NCBI GenBank assembly: GCA_900314685.1
Contig: OMWE01000001.1
Span: 62,001-126,000, forward strand
From: an uncultured Actinomycetes bacterium
GTDB taxonomy: Bacteria; Actinomycetota; Coriobacteriia; Coriobacteriales; Atopobiaceae
DNA: 64,000 bases
Reading direction: 5' to 3'
In this document: positions 16,594-24,690 of the stretch, in pieces
How positions within the stretch are numbered: the first letter of the stretch is position 1
How the letters are laid out: each line of letters begins with the position of its first letter
Position numbers and translations under genes: made by a program
The notes under the pieces: generated by a model
What the model was told of the DNA's origin: nothing
The model's database searches: none
What the model saw: the letters and a program-made list of their open reading frames with translations, nothing else

Positions 16594-16885
16594 CGCATCA
16601 TATGAGGAGGCCCGCATGCGCCTCCGCTCCGCCGTGACAGCGCTTGGCTATCCTGTCGATCTCGCGTTGGCGCTGGAGGCCCAGCTCGGCACCGAGTCCA
16701 CCATGCTCAAAATGGCGTCGTATCTGCGCGGAGCCAAGCCGGGCAGCATCGAGGAGATAGCGGACGAGGCAATCGCGATCATATCCTTCCGCGACACGTG
16801 GCGCGAGCGCAAGATCAGCGAGCATGCCAATGCCAAGATCACGGAGTTTTACAACCGTCCGGACCGGCCGGGTATGGATGACTGA
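16586..16885 (+). CDS. Small conserved-looking helical protein coupled to the Trm9-like gene
   Basis: A 99-residue soluble, mainly helical protein (MSNASYEEARMRLRSAVTAL ... EFYNRPDRPGMDD) with no Cys, no membrane segment and no motif I recognise. The ATG overlaps the last codons of the methyltransferase gene and has a GGGAGGA site inside it, so the pair is translationally coupled. A role beside the methyltransferase, for example as a small partner protein, is possible but unproven. Confidence 0.7.
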   Translation: MSNASYEEARMRLRSAVTALGYPVDLALALEAQLGTESTMLKMASYLRGAKPGSIEEIADEAIAIISFRDTWRERKISEHANAKITEFYNRPDRPGMDD

Positions 16886-16970
16886 GACCGTTTTCTTGCT
16901 CACACTGGGACTAATCCTGCCCACACCGGCACTATCTCACATCGTCTCAGCCGACATGAAGCGGCTCGGC

Positions 16971-17201
16971 TACCCTGACTTGACATTCTGACCCTTTTGT
17001 TGCAAATGGCTTGGGCGCGTCGCCGAGAATCGCCTGGTAGATGAGGTAGTTTTTTGGTGTCGGCAAAACCCCGTTTTTTCCTTCACTTGGCGCATTTCTA
17101 AAACAGCAGGTAGATGCGGTGCACCCGCGATCGTCATTACGTATTTGATGCGAAAACCGGTATGTTTGCAACAAAGGGGTCAGAATGTCAAGTCAGGGGT
17201 A
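16971..17201. mobile_element. MITE-like inverted-repeat element, copy 1
   Basis: A 231-bp element is bounded by inverted repeats of about 36 bp. The left end reads TACCCTGACTTGACATT, and the right end is its near-complement AATGTCAAGTCAGGGGTA; each is extended by the CTGACCC...TTTGTTGCAAA segment. Both ends finish in TA, as expected for Tc1/mariner-IS630-type transposition. A second copy lies at 57057-57286. No transposase is encoded. The element fills most of the 585-base gap between the small gene and the DEAD-box gene; nothing else convincing is seen there. Confidence 0.8.
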
Positions 17202-17458
17202 CTACGCCCGCGATCAAAGGACTCGGCAACCCACGCACCGCGGTATTTCCCGTCGCAGTGTTTCCCACCGCCGGGCGAAGGCGCATCAAGGCTGTGTGAC
17301 TTATAGCTGGCCTTCCCACTGACGGCTGTGGTTTATTGTGGGGCTTTGCACAGATGGGCACTGCGCCCACAACTATCCCACATCGCTTCGCTAAGGTAGT
17401 TGCTTCAACGATTGAAGCCTCCCGAGCATACGGCTCGGCAGACGGCACCATCAGAAAG

Positions 17459-17464
17459 TAGAAT
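17459..17464 (+). promoter_or_regulatory. -10 box of a probable leaderless transcript
   Basis: TAGAAT ends seven bases before the ATG of the DEAD-box gene, which has no ribosome site. A start of transcription at or next to the ATG is therefore likely. A similar TAGAATCCCGC lies at 19201 upstream of the dipeptidase gene. Confidence 0.4.
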
Positions 17465-17470
17465 TCCCGC

Positions 17471-19171
17471 ATGACACATACCAGTACCACGTCCGTCGCC
17501 TTTGCAGGCCTCGGGCTTTCCACCACGACGCTTGCCGCGGTCGACGACCTCGGCTATACCGAGCCGACGCCCGTGCAGGCGGCCGCGATTCCCGAGGTCC
17601 TCGCCGGTCGCGACCTGCTCGCCGCCGCCCAGACCGGCACGGGCAAGACGGCCGCCTTCCTGCTGCCGACCATGGACCGGCTCAGCCACGCGCGTCATGG
17701 CCGCGGCCCGCTCATGCTCGTCGTGACCCCCACGCGCGAGCTCGCAAACCAGATCGAGGATGTCGCGGACGCTATCGCCGCGCGCACCAAGCACCGTTGC
17801 ACGACCGTGGTAGGCGGCGTCGGCTACCAACCGCAGATCGACGCGCTGCGCCATGGCACCGACCTGCTCGTCGCGACTCCCGGCCGCCTGGTCGACCTCA
17901 TCGACCAGGGCGCCTGCGACCTCGGCGATGTGGAGGTCCTCGTACTCGACGAGGCCGACCGCATGCTGGACATGGGCTTCATGCCGCAGATGCGCAAGAT
18001 CGTCGCGCAAATCCCCGCCGACCGCCAGACGCTGCTGCTCTCCGCCACGCTCGACGACAGCGTGCTTGCCGACGTGCACAACCTGGTGCACGACCCGGCT
18101 CGTGTCGAGATCGCTCGCAAAGGAGTGACCGCAGACACCATCGACCAGTATGTGCTCCCCGTCTCGCTCGAGGCCAAGAATGCCCTGCTTGCCAAGGTCC
18201 TCAAGCAAGCCGGGCCCGAGCACGTGATCGTCTTCACCCGCACCAAGCACCGCGCCGACACCGCCTGCAAACGTCTGCGCCGCGCGGGCATCTCCTGCGC
18301 CCCCATCCACGGCAACCGCAGCCAGAAGCAGCGCGAGCACGCCCTGGCGGACTTTCGCGAGCACAAGACGGAAGTGCTGGTCGCAACCGACGTGCTGGCG
18401 CGCGGCATCGACATCTCCGACGTGCGCTACGTGGTCAACTTCGACGTCCCCGAGGACCCCGAGGACTACATTCACCGCATCGGCCGCACGGGGCGCGCGG
18501 GCGAAGCCGGCTGGGCGCTCACCTTCGTGACAGAGAACGACTTCGAGGATTTCCGCCGCTGCGAGTCGCTGATGAACCGCCTGGTACCGACCTATAGCTG
18601 GGACAATGCCGAGGACCTGGGCGAGGAGCCGCCCGTCCTCGACCCCGACCGTGTGGCGCGCCCCGCCAAGGGCATCCGTCGCACCAAGCGTACCGCCGCC
18701 GTCAAGCAGCAGCAAGCCGCCCGCAAGAAGGAGCTGACCGAGCGCGCCGCCGCCAAGCGCGCACAGGGCCAGGCAGCTAAGACCAAAGCCGAAGCTGAGC
18801 CCGTGCCTGCGCATGTGCCTGCAGAGCCGACGCCCAAGGGCTCCACAGCCGACACCAAGCCCGCCTCCCCAACCCCCGCAGCCACCACTGCGTCCGCCTC
18901 CCCCAAGGCAAAGCGCAAGAAACAGCGCCGCATGATACCCAAAATCACACCCAAATCCGAGCCGCTGACCAGGGCGGAGCGCAAGCCAGACGATTCGCGC
19001 AAGGCAAAGAAGGGCAACGGCAAAGCTCGGAAGCCCAAGCAGGCAGACAGCAAACGTGTAGCCGACAAGCGTCGCGACCTCGACGCACCGCGCGGGTTTG
19101 TGAGCGAGGCGACCGCGGCCAAGCGCCGCAAGGGGTCCCGCCATCCCGGCGACCTCGGTGGCCGCCGCTAG
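17471..19171 (+). CDS. DEAD-box ATP-dependent RNA helicase
   Basis: A 566-residue helicase with the Q motif (VAFAGLGLS ... PTPVQAAAIPEVLAGRD), Walker A AAQTGTGKTAAF, motif Ia PTRELANQIED, motif II VLDEADRMLDMGF, motif III LLSATLDDSV, motif V VLVATDVLARGIDISDV and motif VI YIHRIGRTGRAG. After residue 380 comes a Lys/Ala-rich, low-complexity tail of about 180 residues, typical for RhlE/CsdA-like enzymes that bind RNA non-specifically. It probably acts in ribosome assembly or RNA decay. There is no Shine-Dalgarno sequence, and the TAGAAT box is six bases upstream, so a leaderless mRNA is likely. Confidence 0.95.
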   Translation: MTHTSTTSVAFAGLGLSTTTLAAVDDLGYTEPTPVQAAAIPEVLAGRDLLAAAQTGTGKTAAFLLPTMDRLSHARHGRGPLMLVVTPTRELANQIEDVADAIAARTKHRCTTVVGGVGYQPQIDALRHGTDLLVATPGRLVDLIDQGACDLGDVEVLVLDEADRMLDMGFMPQMRKIVAQIPADRQTLLLSATLDDSVLADVHNLVHDPARVEIARKGVTADTIDQYVLPVSLEAKNALLAKVLKQAGPEHVIVFTRTKHRADTACKRLRRAGISCAPIHGNRSQKQREHALADFREHKTEVLVATDVLARGIDISDVRYVVNFDVPEDPEDYIHRIGRTGRAGEAGWALTFVTENDFEDFRRCESLMNRLVPTYSWDNAEDLGEEPPVLDPDRVARPAKGIRRTKRTAAVKQQQAARKKELTERAAAKRAQGQAAKTKAEAEPVPAHVPAEPTPKGSTADTKPASPTPAATTASASPKAKRKKQRRMIPKITPKSEPLTRAERKPDDSRKAKKGNGKARKPKQADSKRVADKRRDLDAPRGFVSEATAAKRRKGSRHPGDLGGRR

Positions 19172-19265
19172 CGTCCCACCAGTGCGGCGCTCTATCGGAG
19201 TAGAATCCCGCGGTGAGAATTCAAGCGCGGGAACCATAAGCGCACCATGCCGAGGAGGCAGCACC

Positions 19266-20252
19266 ATGAGGATCTTTGACCTGCACTGCGACACGTTGGA
19301 CGCCCTGGCGCTGCGGGATGTCACGGCGGGCTTCTCGGACCAGCTGGGAGCAGACAGGTCGGGCGACCTGGCCGACAACGACCTCCATCTGGCAGGCAAT
19401 CGCATGCGAGCAGCGTCCGATGGCTGGGCCCAGTGCTACGCCGTCTGGGTGCCCGATGACCTGACGGGCACCGACCTCACGCCCCTCGCCTTCTACGATC
19501 GCTGCCAGCGCTACTTCGCCGCCCAGATGGGGGCCCACCCCGATGTCTTCGCTCAAGCAAGACAGACGGGCGACGTGGAAGACGCCCTCTCAGCCGGCAA
19601 AGTCGCCGCTCTCCTGACCATAGAGAACGCCGCCCCCGTGACCAGCCTCGAGGCGCTCGACCGGATGGCAGCCGACGGTGTGCGCATGATTACCCTCACC
19701 TGGAACGGCGCCAACCAGATCGCCGGCGGCGCCCGGGAGCCGGGCGGCCTGACCGCCTTTGGACGACAGGTGGTGCGCCGCATGGGCGAGCTGGGCATCG
19801 CGGTGGACGTGAGTCACCTCTCCGACCAGGGGCTGGCGGATGTGCTGGCGGTAACCGATGCGCCGCTCGTAGCCAGCCACTCGAACTCGCGCGCCATCTG
19901 CAACCACCCGCGCAACCTCACCGACGACCAGTTCCGCGCCATCGCCGAGCGCGGTGGTCTCGTGGGCATCAACTACTACCGCGCCTTCATCCGCGAGATG
20001 GGCGAGGCGGAGGCGGCCTCCCCCGCCCGCGAGGTGACCTTCGACGAGCTCTCCGGCCACATCGAGCACTTCCTCGACCTGGGCGGAGAGAAGACACTCG
20101 CGCTTGGCAGCGACTTCGACGGCAGCGACGTGCCCGCGTGGCTAGACGGTTGCGAGCAGGTCCCGAGCTTCATCGACCGTCTGGCCGACCGCTTCGGCGC
20201 CGACATCGCCCGACGTATCGCCTACGACAACGCCGCGTCCTTCTTTGATTAG
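19266..20252 (+). CDS. Membrane-dipeptidase-type (M19) zinc dipeptidase
   Basis: A 328-residue metal-dependent hydrolase of peptidase family M19. It has the first metal motif FDLHCDTLDAL at residues 4-13, the bridging Glu in LTIENAAP, SHLSDQG, and the metal-binding VASHSNSRAICNHPRNL, and it ends with LGSDFDGSDVP. The family cleaves dipeptides, including D-residue dipeptides, and in gut actinobacteria is usually cytoplasmic. The ATG was chosen because GAGGAGG lies eight bases upstream and the DLHCDT motif follows at once. A -10-like TAGAAT is at 19201. A hairpin terminator follows the stop. Confidence 0.92.
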   Translation: MRIFDLHCDTLDALALRDVTAGFSDQLGADRSGDLADNDLHLAGNRMRAASDGWAQCYAVWVPDDLTGTDLTPLAFYDRCQRYFAAQMGAHPDVFAQARQTGDVEDALSAGKVAALLTIENAAPVTSLEALDRMAADGVRMITLTWNGANQIAGGAREPGGLTAFGRQVVRRMGELGIAVDVSHLSDQGLADVLAVTDAPLVASHSNSRAICNHPRNLTDDQFRAIAERGGLVGINYYRAFIREMGEAEAASPAREVTFDELSGHIEHFLDLGGEKTLALGSDFDGSDVPAWLDGCEQVPSFIDRLADRFGADIARRIAYDNAASFFD

Positions 20253-20256
20253 GCAA

Positions 20257-20284
20257 AGGCCCTCGGATAAGAGACCGAGGGCCT
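20257..20284 (+). terminator. Hairpin after the dipeptidase gene
   Basis: AGGCCCTCGG and CCGAGGGCCT form perfect 10-bp arms around ATAAGAGA between convergent genes. There is no clear T-run, so it may act for both strands or depend on other factors. Confidence 0.6.
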
Positions 20285-20318
20285 GTCGGTATAGGGTGCC
20301 GTCGGACCGAGGGGCAAG

Positions 20319-21248
20319 CTAGAGCTGCTCCTCCAGCCAGTCAATGATGGTCTGCTCGACCTCGAACTTGATCTCGTCGTAGTTGTGGATCTCGTGGCGG
20401 AAGCCGCTCCACAGGTGGGTCGTCACGTCCTTGTGGCCCGTGTCGATCAGCCAGTTGGCGCACTGGTAGACGCCCTCGCCGTAGTTGCCGACGGGGTCCT
20501 GGTCGCCGGACATGAGAAGGATGGGCAGGTCGGACGGCACGCGCTCGGCCCACTCCTTGCCCTCGATGCAGAGCATCATGTCGATGAAGTCGCGCATGCT
20601 GATGTTGTCCGTCGGGTGCGTGAAGGCGTCGAAGGGGTCCTCGGCGTGGTCCTTCTGGACCCAGGGGTCGTGGCAGATCCACTCGTTGCCGCGCGTGGCG
20701 CCCTCCTCGCAGCGGTCGAACATCCAGCCGAAGAGCTTGGCCGTGACCTCGGGGTTGGAATCGTGAGCGTGGCCGGACTGGCAGAGGTCGTCGGCCAGCT
20801 TGCGCGCCTCCTGCGTGGTCGCAAAAGTGCCGGTCGTGCCGCAGTAGACGGCACCCTGGAGCAGGCTGCCGTACTTGGCGGAGAAGTCACGGGCGATCAT
20901 GGAACCCATCGAGTGACCGAACATGAAATAGGGCAGGTCGGGGTACTTCTCGCAGACGAGGTCGTGGAAGGTCTTCTCGTCCTCCATCATCGTGTGCGGA
21001 CCGCCGTCGCCCCAGTCACCCCAGGAGTCGTTGTCGACGGCGGTGGCGCCGTGGCCCACGTGGTCGTCGGCGGCGACGATGAAGCCCGCATCCAGATACG
21101 CAACGATCATATGCAGGTAGCGGCGGGAGTGCTCGCCAAAGCCATGGACCAGCTGCACGATGCCCTCGGGCGGGCAGGCGGGCACATATATCCAGCCTGT
21201 GACCTTGTCGCGACCGTTGTAGGAATCGAACTTGACCTCATGCAGCAT
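20319..21248 (-). CDS. Alpha/beta hydrolase of the monoacylglycerol lipase/lysophospholipase type
   Basis: A 309-residue cytoplasmic hydrolase with the strand-loop QLVHGFGEHSRRY (oxyanion region), VAADDHVGHGAT, the nucleophile elbow FGHSMGSMIARDF, an acid in LLMSGDQDPVGNYG and a His in GFRHEIHNYDE. This order and the HGFGEHSxRY motif are those of bacterial monoglyceride lipases (hydrolase_4/PldB family). It probably releases fatty acids from monoacylglycerols or lysolipids. The ATG at 21248 has GGGAGG upstream. Confidence 0.88.
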   Translation of the reverse strand: MLHEVKFDSYNGRDKVTGWIYVPACPPEGIVQLVHGFGEHSRRYLHMIVAYLDAGFIVAADDHVGHGATAVDNDSWGDWGDGGPHTMMEDEKTFHDLVCEKYPDLPYFMFGHSMGSMIARDFSAKYGSLLQGAVYCGTTGTFATTQEARKLADDLCQSGHAHDSNPEVTAKLFGWMFDRCEEGATRGNEWICHDPWVQKDHAEDPFDAFTHPTDNISMRDFIDMMLCIEGKEWAERVPSDLPILLMSGDQDPVGNYGEGVYQCANWLIDTGHKDVTTHLWSGFRHEIHNYDEIKFEVEQTIIDWLEEQL

Positions 21249-21372
21249 GGGAACCTCCCTCGGCTGACGGATAGGATGCTTCAATTATTGCAAGCGCCTC
21301 ATCGCCGTAATCACCGACCACCGCGGACGGATTGCTTTGCTCCGCAAGCGGAAAACGCTGGAAATTTCCCCG

Positions 21373-21400
21373 TTGACACAATATGTATAGCAGCTATATC
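21373..21400 (+). promoter_or_regulatory. Promoter and operator of the DinJ-like/PIN module
   Basis: TTGACA (21373-21378) and TATATC (21395-21400) are spaced 16 bases. The perfect palindrome TATAGC-A-GCTATA (21386-21398) overlaps the -10 box, as expected for autorepression by a ribbon-helix-helix antitoxin. Confidence 0.6.
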
Positions 21401-21421
21401 GTTCTGGACAAGGAGGTTATC

Positions 21422-21823
21422 ATGCCAGCTGTCATGGACGCCGTACAGATGAATGTCCGTATCGATCGCGAGCTCAAGCGGGAGGGGGACGCGGCTTTGG
21501 CCACCATCGGCTACACGCCCTCGCAGGCCGTCCGCGCGCTCTGGGAAAACGCCGTCCGTTTGCGAAGAAACCCCGATGCGCTGAGGAACTATCTCGCCGA
21601 GCAAGATGCGACACCCCTAGCACGGCCCACCGCAGGGGAGGGCAAAGAAACCCCATGGGAGGAAGATGAGGGTCTCCGTACCCATGAGGCGCGCATGCAA
21701 GCAATCCGGCAACGATTCGCGGACATCGGCATAGATACGTCTGCGCCATACGCCGATAACGAAGACGATGACGACGCACGCGAGGCAATTCTGTTCGAGC
21801 GCTATTGGGAGGAGCACAGATGA
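21422..21823 (+). CDS. RelB/DinJ-like ribbon-helix-helix antitoxin
   Basis: A 133-residue protein. The N-terminal 50 residues (VQMNVRIDRELKREGDAALA, then GYTPSQAVRALWENAV) form a typical RelB/DinJ ribbon-helix-helix DNA-binding domain. The rest is a long acidic tail (EDDDDAREAILFERYWEEHR), presumably the part that wraps and blocks the toxin. The ATG follows AAGGAGGTTATC. Its stop overlaps the toxin start (ATGA). DinJ-type antitoxins normally pair with YafQ/RelE-fold toxins; here the partner is a PIN protein. Confidence 0.85.
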   Translation: MPAVMDAVQMNVRIDRELKREGDAALATIGYTPSQAVRALWENAVRLRRNPDALRNYLAEQDATPLARPTAGEGKETPWEEDEGLRTHEARMQAIRQRFADIGIDTSAPYADNEDDDDAREAILFERYWEEHR

Positions 21824-22317
21824 GCGAAACGGCGCCACTTCTTATACTCGATACCAACGTATGGCTCGATGACGCCATAGTGTGGCGTCAGGGCCACGAG
21901 AGCGCCCGAGACCTTATTTGCTATGCGAGGCACCACAACGTCGAGCTTGCCTACGCCGTCACCGCAGTCAAGGATGTCTTTTACATCGCGGAGCGACAAT
22001 TCAAGAAATACGCTCGCGAGATGCAGGGCACCCTTACGGAGGCTGGCGCCGCGGCAGCCACCGACAGCGCCTGGGATGTCGCAGACGGGCTCAACGACGT
22101 CGCCACACCCATCGGAATGGATCTGGCAGACGTGTGGATGGCACGCAAGCTGCGTTCTGTCCACAACGACCTCGAAGACAATCTCGTGATAGCCGCCGGC
22201 GAACGTGCCAACGCGGACTATATCGTCACATCGGATGCCAAGCTACTCGCAAATCCGCATGTACATGCGCTGACTGCCGCGGACATGCTTACGCATCTGC
22301 AGCTTTTCGCGGCATAA
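21820..22317 (+). CDS. PIN-domain toxin (putative ribonuclease)
   Basis: A 165-residue PIN-fold protein. Acidic metal-site residues are seen in LLILDTNVWLDD at the N-terminus, in the middle (VDxx-like MDLADVWMARKL) and in HNDLEDNLVIAAGERANADYIVTSDAKLL near the C-terminus. PIN toxins are Mg-dependent RNases, often cutting tRNA or rRNA. The ATG shares bases with the antitoxin TGA, so the pair is translationally coupled. Confidence 0.85.
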   Translation: MSETAPLLILDTNVWLDDAIVWRQGHESARDLICYARHHNVELAYAVTAVKDVFYIAERQFKKYAREMQGTLTEAGAAAATDSAWDVADGLNDVATPIGMDLADVWMARKLRSVHNDLEDNLVIAAGERANADYIVTSDAKLLANPHVHALTAADMLTHLQLFAA

Positions 22318-22326
22318 GAATCTCCA

Positions 22327-22439
22327 GGGGCGGCACCCCTCGGGGCATGTTGTAAAAGTCGATTCTCGGGTGTTGGCTTGAGCAAGCGAGTAAAAGCGTT
22401 CTTCTTTTGTGAGCGCCTTGACCCGAGGGGTGCCGCCCC
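22327..22439. repeat. Perfect 18-bp inverted repeat with a 77-bp loop
   Basis: GGGGCGGCACCCCTCGGG (22327-22344) and its exact complement at 22422-22439 enclose an AT-richer 77-base stretch between the convergent PIN and MetE-like genes. It could be a bidirectional terminator with a large loop or a small inverted-repeat element. No second copy is seen in the window. Confidence 0.65.
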
Positions 22440-22447
22440 GGGCGTTC

Positions 22448-23575
22448 CTACGCTCCCCAGACGCGCTCGGCGATACGGCGGACGAGGGCGACCTTGGCCC
22501 ACTGCTCCTCCTCGGTGAGCACGTTTCCCTCCTCGGTCGAGGAGAAGCCGCACTGCGTGGAGAGGCGCAGCTGGTCGAGAGGCACGTACTGCTCTGCCTC
22601 GTGGATGCGCGCGACCACGGCGTCCTCGTCCTCGAGCTCGGGGAATTTGGAGGTGATGAGACCCAGCACCACGATGCGGTCCTTCGCGTAGCGCAGCGGC
22701 TCGAAGTCGCCGGCGCGGTCGGAGTCGTACTCCAGGAAGAAGCCATCGTAGTTAGTCTGGAAGAGCTGCTCGGCAACGGGGGCATAGCCGCCGGAGGAGA
22801 ACCAGGTGCTACGGAAGTTGCCACGGCAGACATGGGTCGTGATGGTCATGTCCGCGGGCTTTGCCTCGAGCGCCTCGTTGATCGTGCGCACGTAGCGCTC
22901 CTGCAGGGCGTGGAGGTCGATGCCCTGCGCCTCGTAGGCGGCGCGCTTGTCGGCGTCGCAGAGTTCGCCCCAGCTGGTGTCGTCGAACTGCAGGTAGCGG
23001 CAGCCCAGGTCGTAGAAGGCTTTGATGGCATGCTGGTAGGCGACCGCGATGTCGTGGGAGAGCGCGTCTTCATCCCGATAACGCTCGATGGGCCGGTAGG
23101 TCGCCTTGCCGCGGACGCAGGGGATGAGGTGCAGCATGCTCGGCGCGGGGATGGTGAGCTTGGTCGGGTAGCCGCCGGCAATCTCGGTCAGCCTGCGGTA
23201 GTGCTCGACGAAGGGGTGGTCTGCCGGGAAATCGATCTTGCCCGTGAAGCGGAGCTGGGCACCCTTGGGCTTGGGGCCCTTGAACTCCACGGACCAGTTG
23301 GTGGTATCCACGTGCTCCACGCCGTCGAGCGCCTTGAGGAAGTCGAGGTGCCACATAGCGCGGCGGAACTCACCGTCGGTCACAGCCTTGAGGCCGGCCT
23401 TCCGCTCGGCTGCGACGAGCTCGGCGATGGCCTCGTCCTCGACCGCGGTCAGCTGGTCGCGATCGATCTTGCCCTCGGCGAATTGTGCACGGGCTTCCTT
23501 GAGGTAGGCGGGGCGCAGGAAGCTGCCGACGATATCGTAGGTGTAGGGAGGCTGCTTGAGATTCTGATCGGGCAT
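22448..23575 (-). CDS. MetE C-terminal-like cobalamin-independent methionine synthase family protein (YxjG/YxjH type)
   Basis: A 375-residue TIM-barrel protein with the family start YDIVGSFLRPAYLKEAR, VTDGEFRRAMWHLDF, LQFDDTSWGELCD, the zinc-ligand region THVCRGNFRSTW and the second Cys in LRLSTQCGFSSTEEGN. These short proteins, related to the catalytic half of MetE, transfer methyl groups to homocysteine or related thiols; the methyl donor varies and is not known here. GGAGAAGAT precedes the ATG. It diverges from a LysR gene across an operator palindrome, so regulation by methionine or homocysteine status is likely. Confidence 0.88.
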   Translation of the reverse strand: MPDQNLKQPPYTYDIVGSFLRPAYLKEARAQFAEGKIDRDQLTAVEDEAIAELVAAERKAGLKAVTDGEFRRAMWHLDFLKALDGVEHVDTTNWSVEFKGPKPKGAQLRFTGKIDFPADHPFVEHYRRLTEIAGGYPTKLTIPAPSMLHLIPCVRGKATYRPIERYRDEDALSHDIAVAYQHAIKAFYDLGCRYLQFDDTSWGELCDADKRAAYEAQGIDLHALQERYVRTINEALEAKPADMTITTHVCRGNFRSTWFSSGGYAPVAEQLFQTNYDGFFLEYDSDRAGDFEPLRYAKDRIVVLGLITSKFPELEDEDAVVARIHEAEQYVPLDQLRLSTQCGFSSTEEGNVLTEEEQWAKVALVRRIAERVWGA

Positions 23576-23666
23576 ATCTTCTCCTAGTGGTTTGGTTGGC
23601 TTTTCCGTGTGCGCAAACCATGGTAGGACGAAGCACCCAGTTAGCGTTAATATCTATTTCTTTGTA

Positions 23667-23693
23667 TTTGTTATAGTTATTATCTATAACAAA
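23667..23693. promoter_or_regulatory. LysR-type operator between the MetE-like and lysR genes
   Basis: TTTGTTATAG and CTATAACAAA are perfect 10-bp inverted arms separated by 7 bases, in an AT-rich divergent promoter region. Its position next to the lysR start fits autoregulation and activation of the divergent methyltransferase gene. Confidence 0.7.
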
Positions 23694-23709
23694 CACTCCG
23701 AGGGTTGCC

Positions 23710-24633
23710 ATGAAACTCCAACAGCTCCGCTACCTCGTCGCCATCGTCGACTGCGGCTCCTTCAACAGGGCGTCGCAGACGCTCTACGTGACCCAGCCCA
23801 CCATGTCCAAGGCCATCGAGGACCTGGAGCGCGAGATGGGCATCACCATCCTGGCGCGCACCAACCGCGGCGTCACGCTGACGGAGGAAGGCACGCGCTT
23901 CCTCTCCTACGCCCGCCAGGTGGTCGAGCAGGCCGACCTGCTCGAGGAGCAGTACAAGGGCAGCACGCCCGCACGGCGTGTCTTTTCCATCTCGTCGCAG
24001 CACTACGCCTTTGTCGTCAACGCCTTCGTCCGCCTGGTGCAGGACGTCGGACGCGACCGCTACGAGTTCTCCCTGCGCGAGGGCCGCACCGCCGACATCA
24101 TCGAGGACGTGCGCCTGGGCCGCTCCGAGCTGGGCGTCATCTACCTCTCCCACTTCAACGCGGAGGTCATGGAGCGCGTCTGCCGCAACGCCGGGCTCTC
24201 CTTCACGGACCTCTTCACGGCGACGCCGCACGTCTTTGTCGGCCGGAACAACCCGCTCGCACAACGCGCGTCGGTCACCCTCGAGGACCTCGTCCCCTAC
24301 CCGCGGCTCTCCTACGACCAAGGCGAGCGCAACAGCTTCTATTTTGCCGAGGAGCTCTACAGCGTGGCCGAGGCGCCCAAGTCGATCGTGGTGCTGGACC
24401 GCGCCACCCTCTTCAACCTGCTGATAGGCCTCAACGGCTACACGATCTCCTCGGGCGTGCTCTCCTCCGACCTCAACGGCACGGATATCGTCTCGGTCCC
24501 GCTCGCGGGGGACGAGGTGATGCGCATCGGCTACCTGCAGCAGGCAGGTCGGCCGCTCTCCCCCGTGGCGAAACGCTACCTCGGGCACCTGCGCGACTAC
24601 ATCGCCGAGTACGACGAGGCGGGGCCGCGCTAG
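23710..24633 (+). CDS. LysR-family transcriptional regulator
   Basis: A 307-residue LysR protein. The N-terminal winged HTH (MKLQQLRYLVAIVDCGSFNR ... TQPTMSKAIEDLEREMGITILARTNRGVTLTEEG) is standard, followed by the two-lobed effector domain from about residue 90. It is divergently transcribed from the MetE-like gene across a perfect palindrome, which makes it the probable regulator of that gene (compare MetR/MtaR). The effector is unknown. Confidence 0.92.
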   Translation: MKLQQLRYLVAIVDCGSFNRASQTLYVTQPTMSKAIEDLEREMGITILARTNRGVTLTEEGTRFLSYARQVVEQADLLEEQYKGSTPARRVFSISSQHYAFVVNAFVRLVQDVGRDRYEFSLREGRTADIIEDVRLGRSELGVIYLSHFNAEVMERVCRNAGLSFTDLFTATPHVFVGRNNPLAQRASVTLEDLVPYPRLSYDQGERNSFYFAEELYSVAEAPKSIVVLDRATLFNLLIGLNGYTISSGVLSSDLNGTDIVSVPLAGDEVMRIGYLQQAGRPLSPVAKRYLGHLRDYIAEYDEAGPR

Positions 24634-24690
24634 ATAGTGTCCTGTACCCGTCGTATCATCTTGGAAGGACCACAGGGGGAGGGGGCCGAT

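Noticed and set aside
16947..17174. Frames of about 75 codons on the minus strand of both MITE copies
   Set aside because: They run into the terminal repeats; the similarity (KPFATKGS tail) comes from the shared repeat DNA, not from protein constraint.
17405..19405. Minus-strand frame of 666 codons opposite the DEAD-box gene
   Set aside because: All helicase motifs are on the plus strand; the antisense frame has no motif.
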